Positions 1 to 8,903 of a DNA stretch of 64,000 nucleotides are shown one piece after another. A program made the position numbers and the translations under genes. The DNA is taken from NCBI RefSeq assembly GCF_001536285.1, contig NZ_FAOZ01000027.1, forward strand, positions 56,569-120,568. Reading direction: 5' to 3'. Positions within the stretch are counted from its first letter, which is position 1, and every line of letters begins with the position of its first letter. Origin of the DNA: Parafrankia irregularis (lineage in GTDB: Bacteria; Actinomycetota; Actinomycetes; Frankiales; Frankiaceae). The notes beneath the pieces are model-generated. The model was not told the DNA's origin and ran no database searches. It was given only the letters and a program-made list of their open reading frames with translations.

Positions 1-36
1 TCTCATCGCCACAGGGCTTAGGGAAGGACCAAGCTC

Positions 37-189
37 ATGGCCGTCCTGCTGCCCCACCCTGCGACCGACATTCCCGTCCTGCTCGCGCTGAGCGCGGTCT
101 GGCTGACCGTCTGGGCGGTACGGGAGACCTCTCTGCGGAGGGAGCCGGCGTTCCTCGGACCCTCTCATGGGACGGAAGAAACGGATTAG
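37..189 (+). CDS. Small hydrophobic protein (50 aa), unrecognised
   Basis: A short open frame starts with ATG about 8 bases after a purine-rich GGGAAGGA sequence that would serve as a ribosome-binding site. Residues 12-27 are hydrophobic (rich in Leu, Ala, Val and Trp) and could form one membrane segment. The rest is charged and ends Glu-Glu-Thr-Asp. It precedes the DUF6919 gene on the same strand and could be its leader or partner. I do not recognise the sequence, and chance open frames are common at this GC content, so the call rests only on the binding site and the hydrophobic stretch. Confidence 0.3.
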   Translation: MAVLLPHPATDIPVLLALSAVWLTVWAVRETSLRREPAFLGPSHGTEETD

Positions 190-262
190 CAGTGCCGACC
201 TGGATCTCTCGCAGGGCCGCCCCACAGGGCCCGGCCTCTGCCGCGCGGAGGAGCGCACCAAG

Positions 263-865
263 GTGACAACCAGACAAATCGCACCTCTGAACTGGCTGAC
301 CGCTCGAAATCTCGCCGAGCTGGGCGAGCTGACCGCCCGTTGGCTCGAGGGCACCATCGCGACAGGGCCCGCCTACGGCGGGACACTGGACGAGGAGACC
401 AGGACGATTGCCCCCGAGCTGGCCGCCGTCAATCGCCACGGGCTTGTCACACTGACTTCTCAGCCCGGTCGGCACATCGGGAGCGGGTGTGGCCAGCGCG
501 CGTTCGTCGAGGGGTTCGCGGACGACGCCAGCACACAGATGATCAGGCAGGCGTTGCTGGGCACCGAGATCGTGCTGATCGTCAATCCGCCGGCATGGTC
601 GGTGACCCGTGGCGGCATCCTCCCGCAGAGGCCGGTGGACATTGCCGTCAAGCTCCACCGCGGCGCGGCGCTCGTCTCGGTGGGGCGCTACCACACACGT
701 ACCGACATCCGATATCTCTATGGCACCTGCGGCGGGTGTAACCGTCGCGCCGTGGCGAGCCTGGGCCGTGCTCACCAGGTCACAGCAATCGATCCCGTGT
801 GGGGGCGTGAGAGCTATCTGTGGGACGCGCTGGCGGTCGCCGGCCGGGATCCGTCCAGGCGGTGA
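263..865 (+). CDS. DUF6919-family protein
   Basis: A 200-residue protein of unknown function. The block WLTARNLAELGELTARWLEG near the N-terminus, followed by PELAAVNRHGLVTLTSQPG, is what I recall of the actinobacterial DUF6919 family, usually encoded near mobile or accessory genes. A longer frame opens at 167, but GTG at 263 has a strong GGAGGAG 9 bases upstream and puts the conserved block at the N-terminus, so it is preferred. Near the C-terminus is a CGGC motif (Cys-Gly-Gly-Cys) that could bind metal or form a disulfide. No catalytic function can be assigned. It converges on kup with a hairpin between them. Confidence 0.7.
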   Translation: MTTRQIAPLNWLTARNLAELGELTARWLEGTIATGPAYGGTLDEETRTIAPELAAVNRHGLVTLTSQPGRHIGSGCGQRAFVEGFADDASTQMIRQALLGTEIVLIVNPPAWSVTRGGILPQRPVDIAVKLHRGAALVSVGRYHTRTDIRYLYGTCGGCNRRAVASLGRAHQVTAIDPVWGRESYLWDALAVAGRDPSRR

Positions 866-909
866 CTGCTGAAGATCGCGCGTCGGGACGGGCGTCGACC
901 GCGGGCTGA

Positions 910-948
910 GGCGTCGACGGGTGGACATCGGAGACCTCCGTCGACGCC
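910..948. terminator. Hairpin between convergent DUF6919 and kup genes
   Basis: An 11-bp perfect inverted repeat (GGCGTCGACGG at 910-920, CCGTCGACGCC at 938-948) with a 17-base loop lies in the 112-bp gap between two convergent genes. No U-tract follows, which is usual for high-GC actinobacterial terminators. It could serve both directions. Confidence 0.55.
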
Positions 949-977
949 GCGGGGTGCGCCTGCTGTTAGCCGTTGCG

Positions 978-2945
978 TCAGATCTCGATGTGGGCGCCCA
1001 TGATGACGGTGCGGTCGCGGGGGAGTCCGAAGTGTTCGGCGGCGTCGGCGGTGATGTAGGAGGTCGCGATGAACAACCGCTTGCGCCAGCGTGCCATGGT
1101 CGGTGCGTCCCCGACGCGAAGCTCGATCTTGGACAGGAAGTAGGACGCCTGGTCGAGGTTCAGTCGCTGTCCCTCGATGGTGGCCGGATCGAGTTCCCTG
1201 AGCGCGCCGAGCACGTCTGGTTGGTCCATGTAGCCGAACCGGGCGGTGATGTGGCTGATGCCGTCGTCGGCGTAGCCGAGGTCGTCCACGGCGATCCGCT
1301 CGTTCGCCGGGACGCGAGGCACCGGCAGGGTCTCGACCGACATGATCAGGACGAGGTCGTGGCGTACGTGGTTGTGCTCGACGTTGGCGCGCAGTGCCAG
1401 CGGGGCGGTCTGCTTGCCGCGGTTGAGGAACACCGCCGTGCCGGGAACCTGGGCCGTGGCCGCCGTGGCCGCGTGTAGCTGGTCGACGAAGTCGCGTAGT
1501 GATCCCTCGCGGGTGTGCCGCTGCGCGGTGACGATCTGTCGTCCTCGCTGCCAGGTCGTCATGACCGTGAACGCGGTCAATGCGATGAGCAGCGGCAGCC
1601 AGGCGCCGTGGACGAGCTTGGTCAGGTTGGCCGCGACGAACAGGAGGTCGACCAGCAGCAGCACGCTCGCGCCGAGGCCGAGCAGCCATCGCGGTGTCTG
1701 CCACGTGTACCGGGCTATGTAGAAGAACATCAGGGTGGTGATGGTGATCGTCCCGGTGACCGCCATGCCGAACGCGTAGGCGAGGGCCGCCGAGCTGCGG
1801 AACGCGAGGACGAGCGTGAGCACCGAGACCATCAGCAGCCAGTTGATCCACGGGACGTAGATCTGGCCGATCGTGGACTCCGAGGTGTGGGCGACCCGCA
1901 GCCGAGGCAGGTAGCCGAGCTCGGCGGCCTGGGACGCGACCGAGTACGCCCCGGTGATCACGGCCTGGGAGGCGATGACCGTCGCCGCGGTGGCCAGCAG
2001 GACGAGGGGCAGCCGTGCCCAGCCGGGAGCGAGGAGGAAGAACGGGCTGTTGATGCGATCCGGGTGGTTGAGGATCAGGGCTCCCTGGCCGAGGTAGCTG
2101 AGCACGCACGCGGGGAACACGAGCAGCAGCCAGGCCCGGGTGATCGCCCTGCGGCCGAAGTGTCCCATGTCGGCGTACAGCGCCTCGGCGCCGGTGACCG
2201 CGAGCACGACCGCCGCCAGGGCGAAGAATCCGGTACCGATGTGGTGGATGAGGAAGCTCGCGGCGTAGGTCGGCGACAGTGCCTTGAGGATGGCGGGGTG
2301 TTCGGTGATGCCGGCCACCCCGAGCGTGCCGATGGTCACGAACCAGACGATCATCACCGGTCCGAAGACCCGGCCTACCGCTGCGGTGCCGCTGCGCTGG
2401 ACGAGGAACAGCACCACGATGATCACGGCGGTGATGGGTACGACGAGGTCGCCGAGTGACGGTTGTACGATCTTGAGGCCCTCGACCGCGGACATCACCG
2501 AGATCGCCGGGGTGATCATGCTGTCGCCGAAGAAGAGTGCGGCGCCGAAGATGCCGAGCCCTGCCAGCAGGGCGGTGGTTCGTCGCCCCCGTGGCGTGCC
2601 CATCCGCCGCAGCAGGGTGATCAGTGCCATGATGCCGCCCTCGCCGTCGTTGTCGGCGCGCATCGCCAGCAGCACGTAGGTGACCGTGACGATGATCATC
2701 ACGGACCAGAACACCATCGACACCACCCCGAGCACGGCGTGCGTGCTGACCGGGACGGGGTGCGGGTCCTCCGGGTTGAACACCGTCTGCAGGGTGTAGA
2801 TCGGGCTGGTCCCGATGTCACCGAACACGACCCCGAGCGCACCGACCACCAGTGCGAGTCGCACGGTGTCCCGCGCATGCGCACCGTGGGCGTCCGGCGG
2901 CGCCGATGCGGGCCCCGGGGCCGCCTGCTGCTGCCGATCCGTCAC
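978..2945 (-). CDS. kup: Low-affinity potassium transporter Kup
   Basis: A K+ uptake permease of the KUP/HAK/KT family (K+/H+ symport) in the cytoplasmic membrane. After a short polar N-terminus comes the family signature LGVVFGDIGTSPIYTLQTVF, then about 12 hydrophobic segments and a soluble C-terminal domain of about 190 residues. The total is 655 residues, normal for the family. The frame remains open upstream to 3170, but GTG at 2945 follows AGGAAGGA at the right spacing, and the extra N-terminal residues are Arg/Pro-rich noise. It is divergent from corA with about 200 bp between them, so this is a small inorganic-cation transport neighbourhood. I saw no recognisable c-di-AMP riboswitch upstream. 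Confidence 0.93.
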   Translation of the reverse strand: MTDRQQQAAPGPASAPPDAHGAHARDTVRLALVVGALGVVFGDIGTSPIYTLQTVFNPEDPHPVPVSTHAVLGVVSMVFWSVMIIVTVTYVLLAMRADNDGEGGIMALITLLRRMGTPRGRRTTALLAGLGIFGAALFFGDSMITPAISVMSAVEGLKIVQPSLGDLVVPITAVIIVVLFLVQRSGTAAVGRVFGPVMIVWFVTIGTLGVAGITEHPAILKALSPTYAASFLIHHIGTGFFALAAVVLAVTGAEALYADMGHFGRRAITRAWLLLVFPACVLSYLGQGALILNHPDRINSPFFLLAPGWARLPLVLLATAATVIASQAVITGAYSVASQAAELGYLPRLRVAHTSESTIGQIYVPWINWLLMVSVLTLVLAFRSSAALAYAFGMAVTGTITITTLMFFYIARYTWQTPRWLLGLGASVLLLVDLLFVAANLTKLVHGAWLPLLIALTAFTVMTTWQRGRQIVTAQRHTREGSLRDFVDQLHAATAATAQVPGTAVFLNRGKQTAPLALRANVEHNHVRHDLVLIMSVETLPVPRVPANERIAVDDLGYADDGISHITARFGYMDQPDVLGALRELDPATIEGQRLNLDQASYFLSKIELRVGDAPTMARWRKRLFIATSYITADAAEHFGLPRDRTVIMGAHIEI

Positions 2946-3145
2946 GGCCGTCCTTCCTGGGTGCTGGCGGCTGCGTGTGCTGGTGGCCCGGCACGCGCGC
3001 CCAGACGGTACCGGCCATGCGCACGCAGCGGGGAGCGTGCGCTGTCCGCCCCGCGGTGGCCTGCGTCGGCCTCGGTACTTCGGTGACCGGTGGAGGCCGT
3101 GGTGGTCCGGGACACCGCTCCTGACGAGCGCCATAGGCTTGCCCC

Positions 3146-4321
3146 GTGGATGGGGAACACCGCGACACACCCGGATCGCGCCCTCCCGAGCCTGCCTCGG
3201 CGTCCACGCTCAGGGATGGAGCTGGCCGGCTGGGAAGCGCCCTGCGCGGGCCGGTGTCGCTGGTGCACCCTCGGCGCCGCACCGCCGGCCTCGAAGGCCT
3301 GCCCCTGGAGGCGCGTGCCTCGGTCGTGGCATGCGGGGTGTATCGCCATGGTGAGCGTGACTCGCATCCACGTGGTTTCGACGCGGCGCTGCGCGCCGTG
3401 CACGCGGGTCGGGACAGGTTCGTCTGGCTCGGCCTGTATGAGCCGTCCGAGGATGACCTGGCGGCGGTCGCGGCCACGTTCGGCCTGCATCCGCTCGCGG
3501 TGGAAGATGCCGCCCGGAGCCACGAACGCCCCAAGCTGGACAGCTACGGCGGCACCCTGTTCGCCGTGTTGAAAACCATCCGCTATGTCGAGCACGAGGA
3601 GGTCTCCGCCACCTCGGAGATCGTCGAAACCGGGCAGATCATGGTCTTTCTCGGCCGTGATTTCGTGGTCACCGTCCGTCATGGAGCGTATGGCGAGCTG
3701 CAGACGCTGCGCGCCCGTCTGGAAGCCCGCCCGCATCTGCTCGCCCGCGGCCCGGCGATCGTGCTGCACGCCATCGCCGACCACATCGTCGGCGGCTATC
3801 TGAAGGTCGCCGATCGGATACAGAGAGACATCGATACCCTCGAGAAAGCGGTGTTCGACGACCGGGTCCGCTTTCCCGATGCCGGTGCCGTGTACCAGCT
3901 CAAACGGGAAGTGGTGGAGTTCAAGCACGCCGTGCTGCCGCTGGCCGCACCGTTGCGTGCCCTCGCCGACCCGGACGGCGACGTCGGCCCGATCCCGCCC
4001 GAGGTACGTAACCGCTTCCGCGGCACCGAGGAGAACGTGCAGCGCGTCTCCGAACGCGTCGCCGGATTCGACGAACTGCTCGGCTCGTTCCTGCAGGCCA
4101 CCCTCGCCCAGGTCTCCGTCGCACAGAACCAGGACATGCGCAGGATCAGCGCCTGGGCGGCGATCGCCGCTGTCCCCACCGCCACCGCGGGCATCTATGG
4201 CATGAACTTCGACCACATGCCCGAACTGCGCCAGGTCTGGGGTTACCCCGCCGTGTTGGCGTTCATCGTCACAGCCTGCCTCCTGCTCCACCGCGCCTTC
4301 AGACGCAACGGCTGGTTGTAG
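3146..4321 (+). CDS. corA: CorA-family magnesium/cobalt transporter
   Basis: A CorA-type channel for Mg2+ (and Co2+/Ni2+). The last 60 residues hold two membrane segments, with the family-defining YGMNF (GMN) motif at the end of the first. Upstream is the cytoplasmic alpha/beta domain plus long helices (for example the DNARIQRDIDTLEKAVF-like stretch in the middle). At 391 residues it is slightly longer than usual because of a polar N-terminal extension of about 60 residues, which may be partly untranslated. GTG at 3146 is the upstream limit. The protein ends with a positively charged tail, as usual. Divergent partner: kup. Confidence 0.92.
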   Translation: MDGEHRDTPGSRPPEPASASTLRDGAGRLGSALRGPVSLVHPRRRTAGLEGLPLEARASVVACGVYRHGERDSHPRGFDAALRAVHAGRDRFVWLGLYEPSEDDLAAVAATFGLHPLAVEDAARSHERPKLDSYGGTLFAVLKTIRYVEHEEVSATSEIVETGQIMVFLGRDFVVTVRHGAYGELQTLRARLEARPHLLARGPAIVLHAIADHIVGGYLKVADRIQRDIDTLEKAVFDDRVRFPDAGAVYQLKREVVEFKHAVLPLAAPLRALADPDGDVGPIPPEVRNRFRGTEENVQRVSERVAGFDELLGSFLQATLAQVSVAQNQDMRRISAWAAIAAVPTATAGIYGMNFDHMPELRQVWGYPAVLAFIVTACLLLHRAFRRNGWL

Positions 4322-4583
4322 AACCGGACGCCGGACACGAGCCCACGCCGCGGAAGGTGTACCGAATCGGCCGTCGTGAAGGTCTTTGACGGGCGCTGCT
4401 GCGGGCGTGGTAGTCGAGCCCGGGTACGCCTCTGACCTGGGTCGATGAGCGGCATCGCGGCGAGCCCGAGCAGCACCCGCACGCGGGGAGAACCTGGCGG
4501 GAAGCCGGAAATCCATGCTGCGGCGGTTGTGGCGTTCCGCGGCCCGGGCGTGGTGAGTTCTGGGACCTGAACGGGCCTGAGTT

Positions 4584-5300
4584 CTACGGGTTCGACGGGG
4601 CGCTGCTGGCCCGGGTGGCCGTACGGGCCGGGCCTTCTGGCGCCGAGGTCCGCGCGGACGCGTGAGCGGACTGCGCCGACTCCGCTGCCGGCTGCCTCAG
4701 TAGTCCGTCGACCAGCGCGTTCAGCATGACGGCGAAGGTGTGGCCGCGGGCCGGTGGGCGGCCGAGTGCGGCGGCCACGGTCGGGTCGAGCGATGGAACG
4801 ATGGCGTCGGCGACAACGTCGCCGACAGCCTGCTCGGGCCAGTCGCGGGCGACATGGCCGACCGTCACATGATCGCCGACGAGCTGGACGACGGCATTGG
4901 TCGCGTCGGCGACCTGAGCCCCGCGCAGGCCCGCCTGGGCGAACTCGCCTGCCAGTGCCAGCCGGGCCGGCCCCATCAGCGCCAGCAGGATTCCCCGCTG
5001 ATGGGCCAGCTCCACCAGCCCGCGGTGTTCGTTGATGTTCCCCAGCAGGGAGGTGGCGGCCGACACGATGCGTTCCGCGGGCGACGCGCCGACGACGCCT
5101 ACCGCGCCGATCGTGTCGCCCATCTGGCCGAGGACGGTGTCGAGAAGCTCGTCCCGGTTGCCGACGTGCCAGTAGATCGCGGTCGGCGCCACGCCCAGCT
5201 CGGCCGCGAGCCTGCGCATCGAGAACTGCTGGTAGCCGTCCCGCTCCAGCAGCGATCGGGCAGCGGCGATCACCTGGTTCGGGGTGAGGGGATCTCGCAC
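4584..5300 (-). CDS. TetR-family transcriptional regulator
   Basis: A 238-residue TetR repressor. The N-terminal helix-turn-helix is clear (FSMRRLAAELGVAPTAIYWH at about residues 26-45, with the typical Tyr-Trp-His of the recognition helix). The remainder is a helical ligand-binding domain ending in a low-complexity Ser/Ala/Pro tail of about 35 residues. It starts at GTG 5300. It lies downstream of the leftward acyl-CoA dehydrogenase operon and probably controls itself and/or that catabolic block in response to an acyl-CoA or hydrophobic ligand (inference). A candidate operator lies 43-68 bp upstream of its start. Confidence 0.9.
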   Translation of the reverse strand: MRDPLTPNQVIAAARSLLERDGYQQFSMRRLAAELGVAPTAIYWHVGNRDELLDTVLGQMGDTIGAVGVVGASPAERIVSAATSLLGNINEHRGLVELAHQRGILLALMGPARLALAGEFAQAGLRGAQVADATNAVVQLVGDHVTVGHVARDWPEQAVGDVVADAIVPSLDPTVAAALGRPPARGHTFAVMLNALVDGLLRQPAAESAQSAHASARTSAPEGPARTATRASSAPSNP

Positions 5301-5331
5301 AGTCCGGATGCTACCTACCTGCCGCCCTCAT

Positions 5332-5368
5332 CAATTTGCCGCAATTTGCCGCACGTACCGGGTAAATT
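5332..5368. promoter_or_regulatory. Candidate TetR operator: direct plus inverted repeats
   Basis: Just upstream of the tetR start, CAATTTGCCG occurs twice in tandem (5332-5341, 5342-5351). The second copy forms an imperfect palindrome with GGTAAATT (arms AATTTGCC at 5343-5350 and GGTAAATT at 5361-5368). AT-rich symmetric sequence stands out in this GC-rich DNA and is placed where an autoregulatory operator would be. No direct evidence of binding. Confidence 0.45.
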
Positions 5369-5546
5369 CGCCAGCGCCGCGCAGTATTCGTCGTACCGAT
5401 CAGGTCCTGACCTCGGGTTTGACCGGGACGTCGAGGCAGATCGACATCGCCCGCCGGTATTGCTCGGCCGTGATCTCGGTGGCGTGACCCGTCGCAGGTA
5501 CGCCCGCCACGTTTCCGCGCACGTCGACGACAGACCACAGCCCTGG

Positions 5547-7730
5547 TCAGCCGCGGGGCAGGCCGAGGATCCGCTCGGCGATGACGTTGAGCTGGATCTC
5601 CATGGTGCCGCCGCCGATCAGCTGTGTCGGCACGCTGAGGTAGCGGTCGACGCGTTCTCCCGCGGGGCCGTCGGCCAGCGCGGCCTTGGCACCGAACCAG
5701 CGCATGGACCGCTGGCCGATCTGGGTGACGAGAAGGCCGGAGGCGGCCTTCGACACGCTGGATTCCGCGCCGGGGCGCAGCCCGGACAGGGTGCGCTGGG
5801 TGGTGCGCAGGGCCATCGCCGCCAGCGCGTGGGCGGTGGCGAACATGGCGCCGATCTCGCGGGTTGTGTCGTGTGGTGCGCTGGCGAGCTCACCCGAGGC
5901 TGCAAGGTCGAGTAGTTGGGTCGGGATGTGCTGCATCCCGCTGATGCTGACGCGTTCGTTACCCAGGGTCGTGCGGGCCAGGGCCCAGCCCCCGTTCACC
6001 TCACCGACCAGATGGCGGTCAGGCACGAAGACGTCGTCGAGGAAGACCTCGTTGAACAGGTAGCCGCCGTTCGCCTCGCGCAGCGGTCGGATGTCGAGGC
6101 CGGGTGCGGCCATGTCGACGAGGAAGTAGGAGATGCCCTTGTGCTTGGGGGCCGCAGGGTCGGTTCTGGCCAGGCAGATGCCGTAGTCCGCCTCCCGGGT
6201 GCCGGTGTTCCAGACCTTCTGCCCGGTCAGTAGCCAGCCGCCGTCGGTTTTCACGGCCCGGGTCGACAGGGCGGCGAGGTCGGAGCCGGCGCCCGGCTCG
6301 CTGAACAGCTGGCACCACTGGAGATCGCCGCGCAGCGTCGGTGGGACGAAGTAGTCCTTCTGTTCCTGGGTGCCGTGGGCGAGGATCGTCGGCAGCGCCC
6401 AGTCGCCGATGATCAGCCGTGGCTGGGTGACTCCGGACCGTTCGTACTCCTGCTGGATCACCAGCTGTTCGACCGGGGTCGCGGCGAGGCCATAGGGCTT
6501 CGGGTAGTGCGGCACGACGAGGCCTTCGTCCGCGAGGCGCTGCCGGCGGGCTGGCCCGTCGGCGGGCAGCGCCGCGACCTCGGCGAGCACGCCGGCGATG
6601 CGGGCCCGGAACGTGTCGTCCGCGTGCGACAGGTCGATGCTGAAGTCGCGGGCGGTGTGCTGGACGAGTTCGCCCGTCAGATGTTCCCAGTCGTCGATCG
6701 GGCCGAGCAGGTTCTCCAGGACCATCGCTCGACGCCAGTAGAAGTGGGCGTCGTGCTCCCAGGTGTAGCCGATCCCGCCCAGCAGTGTGATCGTCTCCAG
6801 GCCGATCTCGGTGGCTCGCGGCAGGCAGGCGACCGCGGCGCCGGCGGCGGCGATGGCGAGCTGCTCGTCGTCCTGCTCCAGCGCGCGGGCGGCGTCCCAG
6901 GCTGACGCCGACATTGTCTCGACGTCGATGAACAGTCGGGCGCATTTGTGCTTGATCGCCTGGAACGAGCCGATGGGCCGGCCGAACTGCTCGCGGATCT
7001 TCGCGTAGTCGATGCCGGTCGTGACGCACCACCGTGCGAGTCCGACCGCCTCGGCGGCGAACAGCACCGCCGCGACCGCGCGGATCTGCGCGGCGTGCAC
7101 GTGGAGGACCTGTTCCGGGCCGACGGTGACGTCGGTCAGCGTCACCGTTCCGACGGCGCGGGTGTGGTCGACCGGCGCGCCTGCGGTCGCCTCGACGCCG
7201 CCGCCGGGTTCGGCGGTGAACCAGATCTCGTCGCCGTCCGGGGTGGTCGCGCCGAGAAGCAGGATTGCCGCCCCGGGGGCGCCGAGCACCGGCAGGGTGG
7301 TGCCGGCGACCCGGTAGGTGCCGTCGGGGCCGGGCGTGGCTGTGACGCCGTTGGCCGCGAGCGCCGTGGCCCCGGTCGTGCCGGCCGCGAGCACTGGCAG
7401 CAGCCGTTTGCGCAGGCTGTCGTCGCCATACCGGGCCAGCACGCTGCTGGTCAGCACGCTGGGCAGCAGCGGGCCGGGCAGCAGTCCGCGTGCGCTCTCC
7501 TCGACGACGACCGCCAGTGCCACGGCCCCTGCCCCGGCGCCGCCGAGATCCTCCGGGAGGTGCAGCGAGGTCAGGCCCTGCTCGACGATCGCCTGCCAGT
7601 AGTCGGGAGCCGCGCCCGCGACCCACCGTTCCAGGCCTGCCCGCACCCGCTCGGAGGCAGCGTGCCGGGAGACGAAGCCGCGCACGGCGTCCGATAGTGC
7701 GGCGTGGTCCTCGTCGAGACCAATGGACAC
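5547..7730 (-). CDS. Fused two-domain acyl-CoA dehydrogenase (FadE34-like architecture)
   Basis: A 727-residue flavoprotein made of two acyl-CoA dehydrogenase units in tandem, about twice the usual length. Domain 1 (about 1-355) holds REQFGRPIGSFQAIKH and LLGGIGYTWEHDAHFYWRRA. Domain 2 (about 370-727) holds the FAD/substrate loop FSEPGAGSDLAA, and the C-terminal GGGTMEIQLNVIAERILGLP typical of ACADs. Actinobacteria use such fused or heteromeric FadEs (for example mycobacterial FadE34/ChsE3) for sterol side chains and other bulky acyl-CoAs, so a bulky or branched substrate is likely here. It starts at GTG 7730 with GAGGAG 9-10 bases upstream. It is last in a leftward cluster with an SDR, a crotonase-fold protein, an LLM oxidoreductase and an amidohydrolase. 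Confidence 0.9.
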   Translation of the reverse strand: MSIGLDEDHAALSDAVRGFVSRHAASERVRAGLERWVAGAAPDYWQAIVEQGLTSLHLPEDLGGAGAGAVALAVVVEESARGLLPGPLLPSVLTSSVLARYGDDSLRKRLLPVLAAGTTGATALAANGVTATPGPDGTYRVAGTTLPVLGAPGAAILLLGATTPDGDEIWFTAEPGGGVEATAGAPVDHTRAVGTVTLTDVTVGPEQVLHVHAAQIRAVAAVLFAAEAVGLARWCVTTGIDYAKIREQFGRPIGSFQAIKHKCARLFIDVETMSASAWDAARALEQDDEQLAIAAAGAAVACLPRATEIGLETITLLGGIGYTWEHDAHFYWRRAMVLENLLGPIDDWEHLTGELVQHTARDFSIDLSHADDTFRARIAGVLAEVAALPADGPARRQRLADEGLVVPHYPKPYGLAATPVEQLVIQQEYERSGVTQPRLIIGDWALPTILAHGTQEQKDYFVPPTLRGDLQWCQLFSEPGAGSDLAALSTRAVKTDGGWLLTGQKVWNTGTREADYGICLARTDPAAPKHKGISYFLVDMAAPGLDIRPLREANGGYLFNEVFLDDVFVPDRHLVGEVNGGWALARTTLGNERVSISGMQHIPTQLLDLAASGELASAPHDTTREIGAMFATAHALAAMALRTTQRTLSGLRPGAESSVSKAASGLLVTQIGQRSMRWFGAKAALADGPAGERVDRYLSVPTQLIGGGTMEIQLNVIAERILGLPRG

Positions 7731-7850
7731 GGTGCATCACTCCTCGCGGCTGACGAGCCAGCGGTCGGCCCATCTGGGGCTTTCAGGGCATTGAGCAAAA
7801 ACTGTGCGAGCGTGACGGGTCGCCCAGGTCCGGCGCGGTGGGCCCGGCTG

Positions 7851-7924
7851 CCCGTGCCCGTGCCCGTGCCCGTGCCCGTGCCCGTGCCCGTGCCCGCGAT
7901 CGCGATCGCGATCGCGATCGCGGG
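7851..7924. repeat. Hexanucleotide repeat followed by a 32-bp perfect palindrome
   Basis: Seven perfect copies of CCCGTG (7851-7892) run straight into a 32-bp perfect palindrome (7893-7924) made of CCC, overlapping GCGATC units and GGG. It lies in the 217-bp gap between the SDR stop and the fadE start. The palindrome could form a strong hairpin in mRNA, acting as an attenuator or processing point. The hexamers are a candidate slippage locus. Confidence 0.9.
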
Positions 7925-7947
7925 CAGCCAGGTCAGAGTCGTGCGGG

Positions 7948-8850
7948 TCAGTGGGCGGGGTGCAGAGCGACGAGTCGTTCACTTTCGTCCCAGAGCCGCT
8001 GGGCGAGGCCGAGGTCGGCGGCCACGGGGGTCAGCGTGGCCGGCTTGGTCCGTTCGAAGTAGACGCCGGTGGTCGTGGCCAGCTCCGGGGACGTGGCCAG
8101 GGTGATCGAGGGGACGGCGCCCCGTGCGGCGGTCAGCGGCTCCGGGAGATTCGCCAGCGCGGCGTTTGACGCCGCGTTGTCGCGTGGCACGGTGACCGCG
8201 TGCGCGAGGTCGGCTTCGCGGGGCTGGCCCAGCTGGGTGGCGACGTAGCCCGGGTTGAGGGCGTTGACGGTCACGCCGGAGCCGGCGAGCTGGCGGGCCA
8301 GGATCTGCATGAAGTAGAGGTTGGCGAGCTTGGACTCCGCGTAGACCTGGAGCGAGTGGAAGCGCTCGCGGTGCTGTAGGTCGTCGAAGCAGAGGCCGTC
8401 CGGTGCCGCGCGGTAGGCACCGGACGAGACGATCACGATCCGGGCCGGTGCGCGCGCGATGATCCGCTCCCGCAGCAGGCTGGTCAGCAGGAACGGGCCG
8501 AGGTGGTTGACGCCGAACGCCGCCTCGAACCCCTCCTGTGTCTCCCAGCGGTGCCCGCCCGGCGCGAGCCCCGCATTGTGGACGAGGACGTCGATGCGCG
8601 GGTAGCGGTCCAGGACGGTCGCGGCGAACTCGCGGATCGAGACGAACGACGCCAGATCGAGCGGCAGGAGGTCGACGGTCTTCCCGGTCCGGCGCTCGAT
8701 CTCGGCCACCGCCGTGGCACCGCGCTCCGGATCCCGCGCGGTGGCGACGACACGCAGGCCCCGCTCCGCCAGGCCGAGGGCTGTTTCCAGCCCGATGCCG
8801 GTGTTCGCACCCGTGACGATCGCGACCGGCTGGGTGACGCCGTTGTTCAT
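7948..8850 (-). CDS. Short-chain dehydrogenase/reductase
   Basis: A 300-residue NAD(P)-dependent SDR of the retinol-dehydrogenase/WW-oxidoreductase-like kind. Visible motifs: nucleotide-binding TGANTGIG (about 14-21), DLAS for the adenine-ribose pocket, NAG (about 92-94), catalytic Ser in IVIVSSGA and YAESK (Tyr and Lys). The C-terminal 80 residues are longer than in classical SDRs. It starts with ATG 8850 after AGAAGGA. It lies upstream of fadE in the same direction, suggesting oxidation or reduction of a hydroxyl/keto group on the same substrate. The substrate cannot be read from the sequence. Confidence 0.88.
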   Translation of the reverse strand: MNNGVTQPVAIVTGANTGIGLETALGLAERGLRVVATARDPERGATAVAEIERRTGKTVDLLPLDLASFVSIREFAATVLDRYPRIDVLVHNAGLAPGGHRWETQEGFEAAFGVNHLGPFLLTSLLRERIIARAPARIVIVSSGAYRAAPDGLCFDDLQHRERFHSLQVYAESKLANLYFMQILARQLAGSGVTVNALNPGYVATQLGQPREADLAHAVTVPRDNAASNAALANLPEPLTAARGAVPSITLATSPELATTTGVYFERTKPATLTPVAADLGLAQRLWDESERLVALHPAH

Positions 8851-8903
8851 AGTCGAGTTCCTTCTGTTGTGGCACGGTGCTCAGGCGCGGCGCGCAGGCA
8901 CGG

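Noticed and set aside
814..2109. Long open frame on the minus strand overlapping kup in another frame
   Set aside because: Arg/Pro/His-rich translation typical of an alternative frame of a high-GC gene; kup is unmistakable.
2946..3145. c-di-AMP (ydaO-type) riboswitch between kup and corA
   Set aside because: The region is short and none of the expected conserved junction sequences could be found by eye.
2942..4516. 524-codon open frame antisense to corA
   Set aside because: It mirrors corA on the other strand, has no recognisable domain and begins in a non-coding gap.
6019..7773. 584-codon open frame overlapping fadE in another frame
   Set aside because: Arg-rich low-quality translation; the fadE frame has all acyl-CoA dehydrogenase motifs.
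7851..7924. CRISPR-like array
   Set aside because: The repeat units are 6 bp with no spacers; it is a microsatellite plus a palindrome.
7737..7982. Open frame encoding Gly-His and Asp-Arg repeats across the hexamer/palindrome region
   Set aside because: Purely a translation of the repeat; no ribosome-binding site, and it overlaps the 3' end of the SDR gene.
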